64,000 nt of DNA from an uncultured Prevotellaceae bacterium (GTDB lineage: Bacteria; Bacteroidota; Bacteroidia; Bacteroidales; Bacteroidaceae). Position 1 is the stretch's first letter. Every line of letters begins with the position of its first letter. Below, piece by piece: positions 39,369 through 49,692 of the stretch. The notes under the pieces are model-generated. The model saw only the letters and a program-made list of their open reading frames with translations, had not been told where the DNA came from and ran no database searches. The translations under genes and the position numbers were made by a program. The DNA is taken from assembly GCA_902792635.1 (NCBI GenBank), contig CADBAG010000007.1, positions 62,001-126,000 on the forward strand, read 5' to 3'.

Positions 39369-39992
39369 CTACAACAATTTTTCCAGTTCCTCTATTCCTT
39401 TGAGCGTGCAGAACCCACGTACATAGAGCATCGTGATATTTCTGAAGACTTCCTGGATACCGTATTTATCCAGGAAGCCATTCTCTATAGCGTCAGCAAT
39501 GGATATGTCAGAGTATTCAGAGATAAGTTCATAGTTGACATCCTTTCTGAAATAGCCATTCTTGATGCCGCCCTCAAAGAATATTTTAGACTCTTCCTTC
39601 ATTTTTTCATGCGACTCGTCCATCCATTTAATCACGGAGGGATATTTCTGCAGTTCCTTGACAAAACTCAAAGAGACCTTAGATGAACGACGCAACTGGA
39701 AACGGTAAAACTCGAGAATCATCTCTATTTCCGTATGCGGACCCTGTTTTTCAAAATGCTTGAAATGCTCTTCGCGGGCTTCTTTCATGGCCATGACACA
39801 ATGCAGCAGCAACAGTTCCTTATTGCTGAACAGCTCATAGAGCGTACGCTTGGATATAGATAGCTCATTAGCGACATCGTCCATCTTGACGGCTTTAATG
39901 CCCCTGGCCATGAACATTTCTGTCGCTTTCTCAACGATTCTGCGGCTTAGCAGAACCTTGTAGTCAGATGAATTGTCAATCTTAGATGTCAT
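39369..39992 (-). CDS. TetR-family transcription regulator
   Basis: This 207-residue protein has an N-terminal HTH (RIVEKATEMFMARGIKAVKM, DDVANELSISKRTLYELFSN) and a helical ligand/dimer domain. Start 39992 is chosen because the -7 box at 40011-40018 lies just upstream and inside the longer open frame. It is divergent from maeB, whose promoter is at 40060, so it may control maeB or itself; this is inference. Confidence 0.88.
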   Translation of the reverse strand: MTSKIDNSSDYKVLLSRRIVEKATEMFMARGIKAVKMDDVANELSISKRTLYELFSNKELLLLHCVMAMKEAREEHFKHFEKQGPHTEIEMILEFYRFQLRRSSKVSLSFVKELQKYPSVIKWMDESHEKMKEESKIFFEGGIKNGYFRKDVNYELISEYSDISIADAIENGFLDKYGIQEVFRNITMLYVRGFCTLKGIEELEKLL

Positions 39993-40010
39993 TTCTGTGT
40001 TATTTGCATA

Positions 40011-40018
40011 CAAAATTA
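40011..40018 (-). promoter_or_regulatory. -7 box of the TetR gene
   Basis: TAATTTTG on the minus strand, 18 bases before the ATG at 39992. Confidence 0.55.
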
Positions 40019-40059
40019 CAAAAAAGCGCAAAACTATTTTCATTTTCTACGTTTTTTTG

Positions 40060-40067
40060 TAACTTTG
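40060..40067 (+). promoter_or_regulatory. -7 box of maeB
   Basis: TAACTTTG lies 34 bases upstream of the maeB ATG, with TTTT at the -33 distance (one base off TTTG). Confidence 0.65.
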
Positions 40068-40101
40068 CCATCAAATACATCCAATATTTAACAAATTTGT
40101 T

Positions 40102-42390
40102 ATGGTAAAGATTACCAAAGAAGCTGCTTTAGCTTATCATGAGAATGGACGGCCGGGTAAAATCGAGGTAAAGCCTACGAAACCCTACCGCACACAAACT
40201 GACCTCAGCCTGGCTTATTCTCCCGGTGTGGCTTTCCCATGCCTTGAAATTCAGAAGAACCCCGATGATGTCTACAAATATACAGACAAGGGAAACCTCG
40301 TCGCAGTGATCTCCAACGGTACAGCCGTCTTAGGACTGGGCGATATCGGCGCTATGAGCGGTAAGCCGGTAATGGAAGGTAAGGGCCTGTTGTTCAAGAT
40401 CTACGGTGGCATCGATGTGTTCGACATCGAAGTCAACGAGAAAGATCCGGAGAAGTTCTGTGAGGCTGTAGAGAAGATTGCCCCGACCTTCGGTGGCATC
40501 AACCTTGAGGACATCAAGGCTCCTGAGTGCTTCTATATCGAGAATCGTCTGAAGAAGACCCTCGACATCCCCGTGATGCACGATGACCAGCACGGTACAG
40601 CTATCATCTCTGCTGCCGGACTGCTCAATGCCTTGGAGGTTGCAGGCAAGAAGATTGAAGACGCTAAGATCGTTGTCAATGGTGCTGGTGCCGCTGCTAT
40701 CAGCTGCACAAAACTTTATTGCTCATTAGGTGCCAAGCATGAGAACATCGTAATGCTCGACTCTCGCGGCGTCATCTACAAAGGCCGTGACCACGTGAAC
40801 GAGCAGAAGGCCGAGTTCGCTACGGACCGTACCGATATCCATACATTAGAAGAGGCTATCAAGGGCGCTGATGTCTTCGTAGGTCTCTCTAAGGGCAATG
40901 TTCTCAGTCAGGATATGGTTCGCTCCATGGCTCACATGCCTATCGTCTTCGCACTCGCTAACCCTGTGCCTGAGATTTCTTACGAGGATGCTATAGCTGC
41001 TCGTCCTGACATTCTGATGTCCACTGGCCGTTCCGATTATCCTAACCAGATCAACAACGTCATCGGCTTCCCTTATATCTTCCGCGGTGCACTCGACGTT
41101 CACGCCAAAGCCATCAACGAAGAGATGAAGCTTGCTGCTGTAAGAGCCATCGCTGACCTGGCTAAACAGCCTGTACCGGAGATCGTCAACCAGGTCTATC
41201 ACGTCACAGACCTGTCGTTCGGTCCTAAGTACTTCATTCCGAAGCCTGTTGATCCACGTCTTATCACGGAGGTCTCTGCTGCTGTGGCTAAGGCTGCTAT
41301 CGAGAGTGGGGTAGCAAGAAAGACCATCACCGACTGGGATGAATACAAGAACCATCTGAAACAGTTGCTCGGTCAGGAGACAAAGCTCACCCGTACCCTT
41401 CACGCTACGGCAGCTCTGCATCCACAGCGCGTAGTCTTTGCAGAGGGTGGCCACCCGACAATGATGAAAGCAGCCGTAACGGCTCAGCAGGAAGGTTTCT
41501 GCCATCCTATTCTTCTCGGTAACCCCGATCGTCTTAACCGTCTTGCTAAGCGTCTGAAACTTGACCTCAGCAACGTGGAGATCGTTGATATGCGTGCCGA
41601 CAAGGAGCAGGGACGTCGTGCTACTTATGCTAAGCACCTCGCTGAGAAGCGTGCACGTCAGGGCGTGACCTTTGAGGAGGCTTACGATAAGATGTATGAG
41701 CGCAACTACTTCGGTATGTCTATGGTGGAGCAGGGCGATGCTGATGCTTTCATCACAGGTCTTTACACCAAGTACAGCAATACGATCAAGGTAGCTAAGG
41801 AAGTGATCGGCGTACGTCCTGAGTACAGCACATTCGCTACCATGCATATTCTCAACTCAAAGAAGGGCGTTCTGTACCTCGCTGATACACTTATCAACCG
41901 CCATCCTGATCAGAACGTGCTCTATGATGTAGCAAGACTTTCTGCTCACACTGTACGGTTCTTCAACCAGGAGCCTGTCATCGCCATGGCAAGTTATTCG
42001 AACTTCGGCACCGATACCGTTGGTTCACCGGTGGCTGTCCATCAGGCTGTTGAGAAACTGCAGAAGGATTATCCTGACATGCTCGTTGATGGTGAGATGC
42101 AGGTTAACTTCGCACTGAACCGTGAGCTGCGCGACGACAAGTATCCGTTCACAAGACTGAAGGGTAAGGACGTGAATACAATCGTGTTCGCCAATATGAA
42201 TGCAGCCAACAGCAGCTACAAGCTCATCCAGGCGCTGGATCCTGACTGCGAGGTCATTGGTCCTGTTCAGATGGGTCTGAATAAGCCAATTCACTTCACA
42301 GACTTCGAAGCAAGTGTCAGTGATGTAGTTAATGTCACAGCTGTTGCCGTGATTGATGCATACGTCGAGAAACTGAAGAATAACAAGTAA
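40102..42390 (+). CDS. maeB: NADP-dependent malic enzyme with PTA-like C-domain
   Basis: This 762-residue protein has N-terminal malic enzyme domains at about residues 1-410 ([60 protein letters not shown]). A phosphotransacetylase-like domain follows at about 425-762 ([32 protein letters not shown]). It decarboxylates malate to pyruvate, making NADPH; the C-domain is regulatory in related enzymes. This is the usual MaeB length and architecture. A strong terminator follows. Confidence 0.95.
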   Translation: MVKITKEAALAYHENGRPGKIEVKPTKPYRTQTDLSLAYSPGVAFPCLEIQKNPDDVYKYTDKGNLVAVISNGTAVLGLGDIGAMSGKPVMEGKGLLFKIYGGIDVFDIEVNEKDPEKFCEAVEKIAPTFGGINLEDIKAPECFYIENRLKKTLDIPVMHDDQHGTAIISAAGLLNALEVAGKKIEDAKIVVNGAGAAAISCTKLYCSLGAKHENIVMLDSRGVIYKGRDHVNEQKAEFATDRTDIHTLEEAIKGADVFVGLSKGNVLSQDMVRSMAHMPIVFALANPVPEISYEDAIAARPDILMSTGRSDYPNQINNVIGFPYIFRGALDVHAKAINEEMKLAAVRAIADLAKQPVPEIVNQVYHVTDLSFGPKYFIPKPVDPRLITEVSAAVAKAAIESGVARKTITDWDEYKNHLKQLLGQETKLTRTLHATAALHPQRVVFAEGGHPTMMKAAVTAQQEGFCHPILLGNPDRLNRLAKRLKLDLSNVEIVDMRADKEQGRRATYAKHLAEKRARQGVTFEEAYDKMYERNYFGMSMVEQGDADAFITGLYTKYSNTIKVAKEVIGVRPEYSTFATMHILNSKKGVLYLADTLINRHPDQNVLYDVARLSAHTVRFFNQEPVIAMASYSNFGTDTVGSPVAVHQAVEKLQKDYPDMLVDGEMQVNFALNRELRDDKYPFTRLKGKDVNTIVFANMNAANSSYKLIQALDPDCEVIGPVQMGLNKPIHFTDFEASVSDVVNVTAVAVIDAYVEKLKNNK

Positions 42391-42408
42391 TAATATTCAA
42401 AGCAAAAT

Positions 42409-42446
42409 AAAGAGTGGACTTCCTAAAAGGGAGCCCACTCTTTTTT
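42409..42446 (+). terminator. Intrinsic terminator after maeB
   Basis: AAAGAGTGG pairs with CCACTCTTT over a TAAAA-capped inner stem and is followed by a T6 run. The mirror A-rich side makes it likely to work in both directions, which also serves the convergent bamD operon. Confidence 0.88.
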
Positions 42447-42515
42447 ATTAATATCACTTATTTATCATAACGGCCCTAATTCGATCAAAGCGTTACCGAG
42501 AATGGGGGACAGTTA

Positions 42516-42965
42516 TTATCTGATTCTGTCCATAGACTTCAGCAGATTCTCATCAGCCTTAATACCATTGCGTGCCAGTATAAACAAGACAATAGCGACA
42601 AAAGGCAGACAAGCTGCGAAAGAGATGGAGAACGTACCCAAAGACTTAAAGCCAGCCAATGCCATGAAAGCATAATAGCCATACCAAGCCAGACACAGAA
42701 CAATATTGGCTACGCATATTCCTATCTGCAATTTGCGCTTGTTATAAAGGAAGATATCAATCAATGTGAGAGATGCTGCAATGACGATATCAACAAAGAG
42801 CAACGGATGAGCTGCAAGTTTGCCTTGAGCAAAGATGCCAATATTATACACAGAAGCCGTAGCCCCCAACGAATTGCCTGTCAGTTTGCCTATTGGCAGG
42901 CAAAGACAGACAATCAGAGCAGCCAAGGCTAACAGCAAGTAAACGGTTTGCTTACGCTGTATCAT
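42516..42965 (-). CDS. Four-span membrane protein (DUF4293-like)
   Basis: This 149-residue protein has four hydrophobic segments (QTVYLLLALAALIVCLCLPI; LLFVDIVIAASLTLIDIFLY; ANIVLCLAWYGYYAFMAL; FAACLPFVAIVLFILARNGI). It resembles the DUF4293 family, which in Bacteroidota lies next to rpoZ and bamD as here. The function is unknown. It is the last gene of the bamD-rpoZ operon. Confidence 0.8.
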   Translation of the reverse strand: MIQRKQTVYLLLALAALIVCLCLPIGKLTGNSLGATASVYNIGIFAQGKLAAHPLLFVDIVIAASLTLIDIFLYNKRKLQIGICVANIVLCLAWYGYYAFMALAGFKSLGTFSISFAACLPFVAIVLFILARNGIKADENLLKSMDRIR

Positions 42966-42982
42966 TTCTGTAATATTATAGT

Positions 42983-43330
42983 TTACAAGTCCTTATCTTC
43001 GTTCTCCTCCGTAGTCTTCGAAGGATCTCTCCAATACACGTTACCCTCGATAAACTCCTGAGTAGCAAGGAGTGTCGGCTTCGGGAGCTTCTCATAGTAA
43101 CGGCTGATCTCGATCTGCTCGCGGTTCTCGAAAACCTCTTCCAAAGAGTCGTTATAAGAGGCAAACTCCTGAAGTTTCTTGCTCAGGTCAGCCTTGATCT
43201 CCACAGCAATCTGGTTAGCTCGCTTGCCAATGATCACCACGCTCTCATAGATATTGCCAGTGTCCTTGCACAGCTCCATGATGTTACGTGTCACGGTATT
43301 CACCGGTGCCTTTGATTTTCTGTAATCCAT
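42983..43330 (-). CDS. rpoZ: DNA-directed RNA polymerase omega subunit
   Basis: This 115-residue protein has the Bacteroidota omega pattern: APVNTVTRNIMELCKDTGNI, YESVVIIGKRANQIAVEIKA. This is the Rpb6/RpoZ fold with the variable-residue VVIIGKRANQI helix that clamps the beta-prime subunit. It lies between bamD and the DUF4293-like gene, an arrangement common in this phylum. Confidence 0.88.
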   Translation of the reverse strand: MDYRKSKAPVNTVTRNIMELCKDTGNIYESVVIIGKRANQIAVEIKADLSKKLQEFASYNDSLEEVFENREQIEISRYYEKLPKPTLLATQEFIEGNVYWRDPSKTTEENEDKDL

Positions 43331-43382
43331 ATTTAAATACAGTATATAAAAATGTTATTTATTATCTTATTAAGTCTGATTA

Positions 43383-44222
43383 TTAATCTTTTGCGTTGGC
43401 TGTAACCTTTTTGCACTTCTCAATAAATTCCTCAGCCGTTTTCTTTTCCTTTGAGTCGGGATACTCATTGAGGAAGCCATAGCATTCATCCTCTGCATCC
43501 TGATAGCGTTCTATCTTCTTCGACTCCACGCTCTGCTCAGCAAGATGGAACTTGCTCTTCATGATAAGCGATGCAAAATTCTCACGCAGTTTCGTATAAG
43601 GATAATCCTTCAATGCATTCTGCGAAGTAACGATGCAAGCTTCATAATTGTTACCGCCGTCATCGCCCATACAGTTGCCGAAATAAGTACCAAGGTTATA
43701 ATACAACTCTGCCGAGTACAGCTCCTTCTTTACAAGTTTGTCTTGCAAAGCGAAAAGCTTGTTCTGTGCATCTTCCTTGTACTTCGCATCCGGATAGAGA
43801 TCGAGGTATTCCTGGAAGGCATTGATTGCATTTATTGTTTGTGTTTGATCCAGTCGTGGCTCTGGAGTGCTCATATAAAGGCTTTGACCTACATAATACT
43901 TAGCAATCTCTGCATATTGACCACGAGGATAAGACTGTACATACTTCTTGAATGTCTCGGAAGCAGTCTCATAGTCCATATTCTTGTATTCAGCCATACC
44001 CAACATGTACAAACACTCTTGCGCATCCTGACTACCTTTCTCTGGGATAATCAGATCCTGAAGGAGCGTTGCCGCACGCTGATACTTGCCTAAGGCAAAA
44101 CTTTCCTTGGCATACTCGTACTTGTATTTATAGTCTTGTGACTTATACACATTGTTGAACTCCTTCGCACATCCACTAAGGAGAAGCAATGGAAGAAGAG
44201 CCGCTATAGCTTGTTTTCTCAT
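43383..44222 (-). CDS. bamD: Outer membrane assembly lipoprotein BamD
   Basis: This 279-residue protein has a lipoprotein signal with lipobox LLSGC (lipidated C18). TPR-like repeats follow (KYEYAKESFALGKYQRAATL, YEYAKESFALGK-type helices, YPRGQYAEIAKYYVGQSLYM), the normal BamD set of about five. It works with BamA to insert barrel proteins in the outer membrane. It heads the bamD-rpoZ-DUF4293 operon behind the promoter at 44245. Confidence 0.92.
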   Translation of the reverse strand: MRKQAIAALLPLLLLSGCAKEFNNVYKSQDYKYKYEYAKESFALGKYQRAATLLQDLIIPEKGSQDAQECLYMLGMAEYKNMDYETASETFKKYVQSYPRGQYAEIAKYYVGQSLYMSTPEPRLDQTQTINAINAFQEYLDLYPDAKYKEDAQNKLFALQDKLVKKELYSAELYYNLGTYFGNCMGDDGGNNYEACIVTSQNALKDYPYTKLRENFASLIMKSKFHLAEQSVESKKIERYQDAEDECYGFLNEYPDSKEKKTAEEFIEKCKKVTANAKD

Positions 44223-44244
44223 ACAACTTTGATATATGGACTTG

Positions 44245-44276
44245 CAAATTTACATAGAATATTCTACTGAGCCAAA
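44245..44276 (-). promoter_or_regulatory. Promoter of the bamD operon
   Basis: TAAATTTG on the minus strand (44245-44252), with TTTG at 44273-44276, spacing 20 bases. Confidence 0.6.
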
Positions 44277-44337
44277 GAAGAATGTGATTTTTTAGTAAAA
44301 TTACGAGTTTTATCATCCACTACTGACAAAATATAAC

Positions 44338-44345
44338 TAACTTTG
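44338..44345 (+). promoter_or_regulatory. -7 box of uvrB
   Basis: TAACTTTG ends seven bases before the ATG at 44352. It overlaps an in-frame TTG at 44343, so that TTG is not the start; the mRNA leader must be very short. Confidence 0.6.
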
Positions 44346-44351
44346 TCGTCT

Positions 44352-46382
44352 ATGAAGTTTCAAATATCATCCAAATACAAGCCGACAGGCGATCAGCCTC
44401 AGGCAATAGCGCAATTGACTGAAGGTGTTGAGCGCGGAGACCCTGCTCAAGTACTCTTGGGCGTGACAGGTTCCGGAAAGACATTCACGGTGGCCAATGT
44501 CATCGCCAATGTTAACAAGCCAACACTTGTATTGAGCCACAACAAGACTCTTGCTGCCCAGCTCTACGAGGAGATGAAAGGATTCTTCCCGAACAATGCC
44601 GTTGACTATTACGTCAGCTACTATGATTATTATCAGCCAGAGGCATACCTGCCTACCACAGACACTTACATTGAGAAGGACTTAGCCATCAACGACGAGA
44701 TAGACAAGTTACGTCTTGCTGCGGTCAGCGATCTACTCTCCGGTCGCAAAGATGTCGTCATCGTCTCTTCTGTGTCCTGCATCTATGGTATGGGCGCACC
44801 GGTGGCTATGGAAGAGAACGTCATCAACATTAAGCAAGGACAGAAATTAGACCGCAATGAGTTTCTGCGCCGACTTGTCAATGCACTCTATGTCCGGAAC
44901 GACATTGACCTGCAACGTGGCTGCTTCTCTGTGAAAGGCGATACGGTAACGATCGCCATGGCCTATTCAGACTATCTCCTTCGAGTCACCTGGTGGGATG
45001 ATGAGATAGACAGCATCGAGGAAGTGGATGCCATCTCTATGCATTCCATGCAACATTTTGCCGAATATGCCATCTATCCGGCAAACCTGTTTGTAACATC
45101 TAAGGAGCAGACGGAGAATGCGATACGAATGATACAGGATGACCTCGTCAAACAAGTGGAATACTTCCACAGCATTGGCGATGACATCAAAGCACAACGT
45201 ATCAAGGAGCGTGTTGAATACGACATGGAGATGATCAAAGAGCTCGGACATTGCTCCGGCATTGAGAACTATTCGCGTTACTTCGACGGACGTCAGCCCG
45301 GCGAGCGTCCTTACTGCTTGCTCGATTTCTTCCCGAAAGACTATCTCATGGTCATCGACGAGAGTCATGTCACCGTACCTCAGATCAACGCCATGTATGG
45401 AGGCGACCGTGCACGAAAGCAGAACCTCGTGGAATACGGCTTCCGTTTACCCGCAGCTTTTGATAACCGTCCGCTCCGTTTTGACGAGTTCCATGACATG
45501 ATTCATCAGGTCATCTATGTCTCAGCTACCCCCGCCAACTATGAGTTGCAGGAGGCGGATGGCGTCGTTGTAGAACAGCTCATTCGTCCTACTGGCCTCC
45601 TCGACCCAGAGATCGAAGTAAGGCCCTCGGAAAATCAGATTGATGATCTGCTTGACGAGATTCTCACTCGCAGCAATCGTCATGAGCGCGTGCTCGTCAC
45701 GACGCTGACCAAGCGTATGGCCGAGGAGCTTACTGAATACTTACTCAACCACAATGTGAAAGCCAACTACATACACAGCGATGTAGCTACGCTTGACCGT
45801 GTGAAGATCATGAATGATCTGAGAGCAGGAGTATACGATGTTCTCGTTGGTGTCAACCTTCTGCGTGAAGGCCTTGACCTTCCGGAAGTATCGCTCGTCG
45901 CCATACTTGATGCTGACAAGGAAGGGTTTCTGCGCAGTCACCGCAGTCTGACACAGACAGCCGGTCGTGCAGCTCGAAATGTCAATGGCAAGGTCATCAT
46001 GTATGCTGATACTATCACAGAAAGCATGCAAAAGACTATCGACGAGACAGCAAGGCGGCGGAGCATCCAGATGAAATACAATGAGGATCACCACATCACG
46101 CCGAAGCAGATTGTCAAAGCTATCAAGGGCACCCTACCCGACTCTGATGGCTCGACCTATCAAAAGCCACAGGAGACCAGCCGTCAGGTCTATCTCGAGC
46201 CGGAGAACGGAGCTTTCGCTGCTGATCCTATAATCAAGGAGATGACAAGACCGGAGCTTGAAAAGAGCATTGAAAATACAAAGCGTCTCATGGAGGAGGC
46301 AGCTAAGAAACTCGACTTCATCCAGGCCGCACAATACCGTGATGAGATGCTTAGACTACAGAAGCAACTTGAACTTAAGTAA
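44352..46382 (+). CDS. uvrB: Excinuclease ABC subunit B
   Basis: This 676-residue protein has Walker A GVTGSGKT (about 37-44), the beta-hairpin region YYQPEAYLPTTDTYIEKD, helicase motif II LMVIDESH, motif V-VI VGVNLLREGLDLPEVSL and QTAGRAARN. The C-terminal UVR domain (about 635-670; LEKSIENTKRLMEEAAKKLD) binds UvrA/UvrC. It acts in nucleotide excision repair. Full length and all motifs are present. Confidence 0.97.
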   Translation: MKFQISSKYKPTGDQPQAIAQLTEGVERGDPAQVLLGVTGSGKTFTVANVIANVNKPTLVLSHNKTLAAQLYEEMKGFFPNNAVDYYVSYYDYYQPEAYLPTTDTYIEKDLAINDEIDKLRLAAVSDLLSGRKDVVIVSSVSCIYGMGAPVAMEENVINIKQGQKLDRNEFLRRLVNALYVRNDIDLQRGCFSVKGDTVTIAMAYSDYLLRVTWWDDEIDSIEEVDAISMHSMQHFAEYAIYPANLFVTSKEQTENAIRMIQDDLVKQVEYFHSIGDDIKAQRIKERVEYDMEMIKELGHCSGIENYSRYFDGRQPGERPYCLLDFFPKDYLMVIDESHVTVPQINAMYGGDRARKQNLVEYGFRLPAAFDNRPLRFDEFHDMIHQVIYVSATPANYELQEADGVVVEQLIRPTGLLDPEIEVRPSENQIDDLLDEILTRSNRHERVLVTTLTKRMAEELTEYLLNHNVKANYIHSDVATLDRVKIMNDLRAGVYDVLVGVNLLREGLDLPEVSLVAILDADKEGFLRSHRSLTQTAGRAARNVNGKVIMYADTITESMQKTIDETARRRSIQMKYNEDHHITPKQIVKAIKGTLPDSDGSTYQKPQETSRQVYLEPENGAFAADPIIKEMTRPELEKSIENTKRLMEEAAKKLDFIQAAQYRDEMLRLQKQLELK

Positions 46383-46425
46383 AGTTAAATCTCACAATAG
46401 TCTCCTTAAAGACACGTTTAATTTG

Positions 46426-46433
46426 TAATTTTG
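46426..46433 (+). promoter_or_regulatory. -7 box upstream of the 46455 gene
   Basis: TAATTTTG lies 21 bases upstream of the ATG, in the 72-base gap after uvrB. Confidence 0.5.
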
Positions 46434-46454
46434 CTAATATAATCGTATAATGCC

Positions 46455-47114
46455 ATGAAGAAACTGATAGTAGCCCTACTCGCCCTCTGCCCGATCGTTG
46501 GCATGGCTCAGAAAAATGTTTGGGAAATTCCAGACCAGCCACAACAGCAAGTTGTCAAGAAAGAGACAAAGAAGGCAACACCTACTGTTGACAAGAAGTA
46601 TCTTGCCGGTGCCGTTCCAGAGGTTAATGGCGAAGTAGTCTTCACACTTGACAAGGACGTTCCGGGAATGTCTGCTGACAGCATTTATAGTAAGGTCTAC
46701 GACGTTATCAGCCAGATTGTTGAAGAAGGAAAGAGCCAAGACCTGCAGCCAGCAGGACGCATTGCAGCTGTAAACAAATCGGAGCATACCATCGCAGCGC
46801 GTCTGAAGGAATGGCTTGTCTTCTCATCCAATTTCATTTCTCTTGATCGCACAGTATTCAACTATACGCTTGTCGCGCAAGCCACAGACGGACATATCCA
46901 TGTCACGCTCGACCGCATCAGTTATGCTTACGAAATGGATCGCAAAGATACTGAGGGACTGAAAGTGAAGGCAGAGGAATGGATCACGGATCAATATGCG
47001 CTTAACAAGAAAGGCACTAAGCTCTCCCGCATCAGTGGTAAGTTCAGACGCAAGACCATCGACCGCAAGGATAACATCTTTGAGCGTATTGATGCTGCTT
47101 TAGGAATAAAATAA
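46455..47114 (+). CDS. Secreted protein, DUF4468-like
   Basis: This 219-residue protein has a signal peptide (residues 1-18, KKLIVALLALCPIVGMAQ). The mature part has a DUF4468-like alpha/beta domain (VVFTLDKDVPGMSADSIYSK, then KSEHTIAARLKEWLVFSSNF). It is probably periplasmic; the function is unknown. It is six bases upstream of the 47120 gene, which overlaps the porin gene by four bases. Confidence 0.82.
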   Translation: MKKLIVALLALCPIVGMAQKNVWEIPDQPQQQVVKKETKKATPTVDKKYLAGAVPEVNGEVVFTLDKDVPGMSADSIYSKVYDVISQIVEEGKSQDLQPAGRIAAVNKSEHTIAARLKEWLVFSSNFISLDRTVFNYTLVAQATDGHIHVTLDRISYAYEMDRKDTEGLKVKAEEWITDQYALNKKGTKLSRISGKFRRKTIDRKDNIFERIDAALGIK

Positions 47115-47119
47115 TAGTC

Positions 47120-47359
47120 ATGCTGACAAATAATAACACATTCGAGCACAAACCATTCGGCAACAGACGTGAAGAGCAGAAGCCTGTGAATGACCACTTC
47201 CGCTCTACACGTCAGTGGCTCAATATCATCTTCATGGTAGGAGCAGTCATCGGTGTACTGCTCTATGTCTTTCATACGCCACAGACCGTGGGTATCATTG
47301 TCATCCTCGTATCCATGATCTTCAAAATTATTGAATGCGCTTTACGCTTTATTAAATGA
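47120..47359 (+). CDS. Small two-span membrane protein
   Basis: This 79-residue protein has a basic/acidic N-terminus (DHFRSTRQWLNII) and two hydrophobic segments (IIFMVGAVIGVLLYVFHTPQ; TVGIIVILVSMIFKIIECAL). The function is unknown. Its end overlaps the start of the porin gene (ATGA type), so the two are probably co-translated. Confidence 0.75.
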   Translation: MLTNNNTFEHKPFGNRREEQKPVNDHFRSTRQWLNIIFMVGAVIGVLLYVFHTPQTVGIIVILVSMIFKIIECALRFIK

Positions 47360-49671
47360 AGAAAATTCTTTCCTTCATCCTATTGCTGTTGTCCGCAGCT
47401 CCCATGTGGGCACAATTCGACACGGACAACTATAACTCCATGACCCCTGATGGCACCATCACCAACCAACGGAACCGTCAGGGGAAAACCGACTCATTGG
47501 GGACAGACAAAGAGATTCCTCAAGGCATCCATGTATGGACTGTTGACAGTCGGTTTGGCGATCGCACAGAGGCCAAGCCCGATACGTTGTCGCATATGTT
47601 TATGAACTCCATCTTCACCACAGGCCTCCATGGAGAATATAACACAACCGGTAACCTGGGTGCACCAAGACAAGCCAGAATCTTCATCGACAGAAATGAA
47701 ACGAACAATTTCATCTTTGTCAATCCCTACGATTATGTTGTCACGCCTGTAGACCAGTTCAAGTTCACGAATACCCTCTCGCCACTGACCAATATCTCTT
47801 ATAACAATTGTGGCAACCGCACCAATGGCGAGGATCATTTCAAGACAAAATTCGCAGTCAATGCCGGCAAACGCCTTGGCATGGGCTTCCTCGTTGATTA
47901 TCTTTATGGTCGAGGATATTATAATGCACAGTCAACCTCCCATTTCAAGTTTGGTCTCTACGGCAGCTATATCGGTGACCGCTATCAGGCTCACTTGCTT
48001 TTCAACACACTACATGAGAAAGTGACCGAGAACGGAGGCATCACAAGTGACCTCTATATCACCCACCCGGAATCATTCAACGAGAACTTTGCCACGTCCG
48101 AGATTCCCACGATGCTTGAGCAGAACTGGAACCGCAACGACAATCAGCACGTCTTCTTCACCCAGCGTTATAATGTAGGCTTCAACCGCAAGGTGCCCAT
48201 GACACCTGAGGAGATCAAGGCCCGTAAGTTTGCACTCGCATCCCAGAAAGAGAAAGATGCACGCGAGGCCAAGCAAAAAGCCATGCAAGAAGCAGAAGAT
48301 GTTAGTGAAAAAGTAGATAAGAACAATATTAAAGTTCCTAAGACTTACTCCGGCCGACCGGATAATGCTAAGATTGCTACAACAGCAGCTCCAAAAGATT
48401 CCATCCAAGCTAACGGCCGCATCAAAGTCGGCGACAAGAACGCAGCTGACAGCCTCATCGCTGTAGCCAACAAAGCCAAGGAGGATACGGCATGGCTGAA
48501 AAATGAGTATGTGCCAGTGACGAGTTTCATCCATACGCTCGACTTCACCACTTACCGCCGCATCTATGAGGCCTATCAGACGCCCACAAACTATTATCAG
48601 AAAACATACTCTGTCCAAGAGAGACTGTCCAACGACTCTATCTTCGACAAGACAAGCAACTGGAATCTCCGAAACACATTTGCTATAGCCCTTTTGGAAG
48701 GGTTCAACAAATGGGTCAAGACAGGTGCCAAGATCTTTGCTTCGCACACCTTGAGCCACTATGTCCTCCCCGACTCCACCGGCACGTCATCATGGAATGA
48801 GCACAGTGTCACCGTAGGTGCTCAGCTTAGCAAGACACAAGGAAAGACCTTACACTTCAATGCAACCGGAGAACTCGCTGTTCTCGGATACAATATAGGA
48901 GAACTGAAGATCGATGGAGGCATTGACCTCAACTTCCCATTGCTCGGCGATACCATGACGCTTGCTGCCACGGGGTTCTACCACCACATGAAGCCATCGT
49001 TTTATTATCGTCATTATCAGTCACGCCATCTGTGGTGGAATGATGATGACCTCTCCATGATCGACCATTTCCGGGCGCAGGGCATTCTCAACTATCAGAA
49101 GACACGCACACGGTTAAGGTTCGCGTTCGACGAGATCAAGAATTATACATATTTTGCAAGTACCTATACATCAAGTGATGACGGACGACTCTACAACTTG
49201 GCCTACTCCCGACAGTCAAGCAGTCCGATAACTGTCCTCACAGCAGAAGTAAACCAGGACCTGACCTTCGGGCCACTCAACTGGGAGACACAACTCACTT
49301 GGCAGAAGTCGACAAAGCAAGACGTTCTTCCGCTGCCTTCCATCAATGTCTACACCAATCTTTACTTGCGCTTCAAGATAGCTCATGTATTGCATTGCGA
49401 CTTTGGTGCTGACATGCGGTACTTCACAAAATATGCAGCACCCGACTACTTCCCGTCTTTAGGGCAGTATACGGTACAGGCCAATGACGATAAAGTGAAG
49501 ATAGGTGGATTTCCACTCGTCAACGTCTACTTCAACTTCAAGTTGAGCCGCGCACGCTTCTTCGCCATGATGAGCCATATTAACGGTGGCAAAAACTACT
49601 TCTTCACGCCTCACAATCCGCTCAACGGCCGCGTGTTCCGTTTCGGCATCAGCTGGGACTTCGCGGACTAA
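47356..49671 (+). CDS. Putative outer membrane porin
   Basis: This 771-residue protein has a signal peptide (residues 1-19, MKKILSFILLLLSAAPMWA) and the organisation of the Bacteroidota putative porin family. The N-terminal half has PRQARIFIDRNETNNFIFVN and a charged Lys/Ala-rich insert (KEKDAREAKQKAMQEAEDVS). The C-terminal barrel ends in an aromatic strand (VFRFGISWDFAD). It probably forms an outer membrane channel; the substrate is unknown. It is in an operon with 47120 and 46455. Confidence 0.88.
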   Translation: MKKILSFILLLLSAAPMWAQFDTDNYNSMTPDGTITNQRNRQGKTDSLGTDKEIPQGIHVWTVDSRFGDRTEAKPDTLSHMFMNSIFTTGLHGEYNTTGNLGAPRQARIFIDRNETNNFIFVNPYDYVVTPVDQFKFTNTLSPLTNISYNNCGNRTNGEDHFKTKFAVNAGKRLGMGFLVDYLYGRGYYNAQSTSHFKFGLYGSYIGDRYQAHLLFNTLHEKVTENGGITSDLYITHPESFNENFATSEIPTMLEQNWNRNDNQHVFFTQRYNVGFNRKVPMTPEEIKARKFALASQKEKDAREAKQKAMQEAEDVSEKVDKNNIKVPKTYSGRPDNAKIATTAAPKDSIQANGRIKVGDKNAADSLIAVANKAKEDTAWLKNEYVPVTSFIHTLDFTTYRRIYEAYQTPTNYYQKTYSVQERLSNDSIFDKTSNWNLRNTFAIALLEGFNKWVKTGAKIFASHTLSHYVLPDSTGTSSWNEHSVTVGAQLSKTQGKTLHFNATGELAVLGYNIGELKIDGGIDLNFPLLGDTMTLAATGFYHHMKPSFYYRHYQSRHLWWNDDDLSMIDHFRAQGILNYQKTRTRLRFAFDEIKNYTYFASTYTSSDDGRLYNLAYSRQSSSPITVLTAEVNQDLTFGPLNWETQLTWQKSTKQDVLPLPSINVYTNLYLRFKIAHVLHCDFGADMRYFTKYAAPDYFPSLGQYTVQANDDKVKIGGFPLVNVYFNFKLSRARFFAMMSHINGGKNYFFTPHNPLNGRVFRFGISWDFAD

Positions 49672-49692
49672 AAATAGTTAGGAGGTTTATTG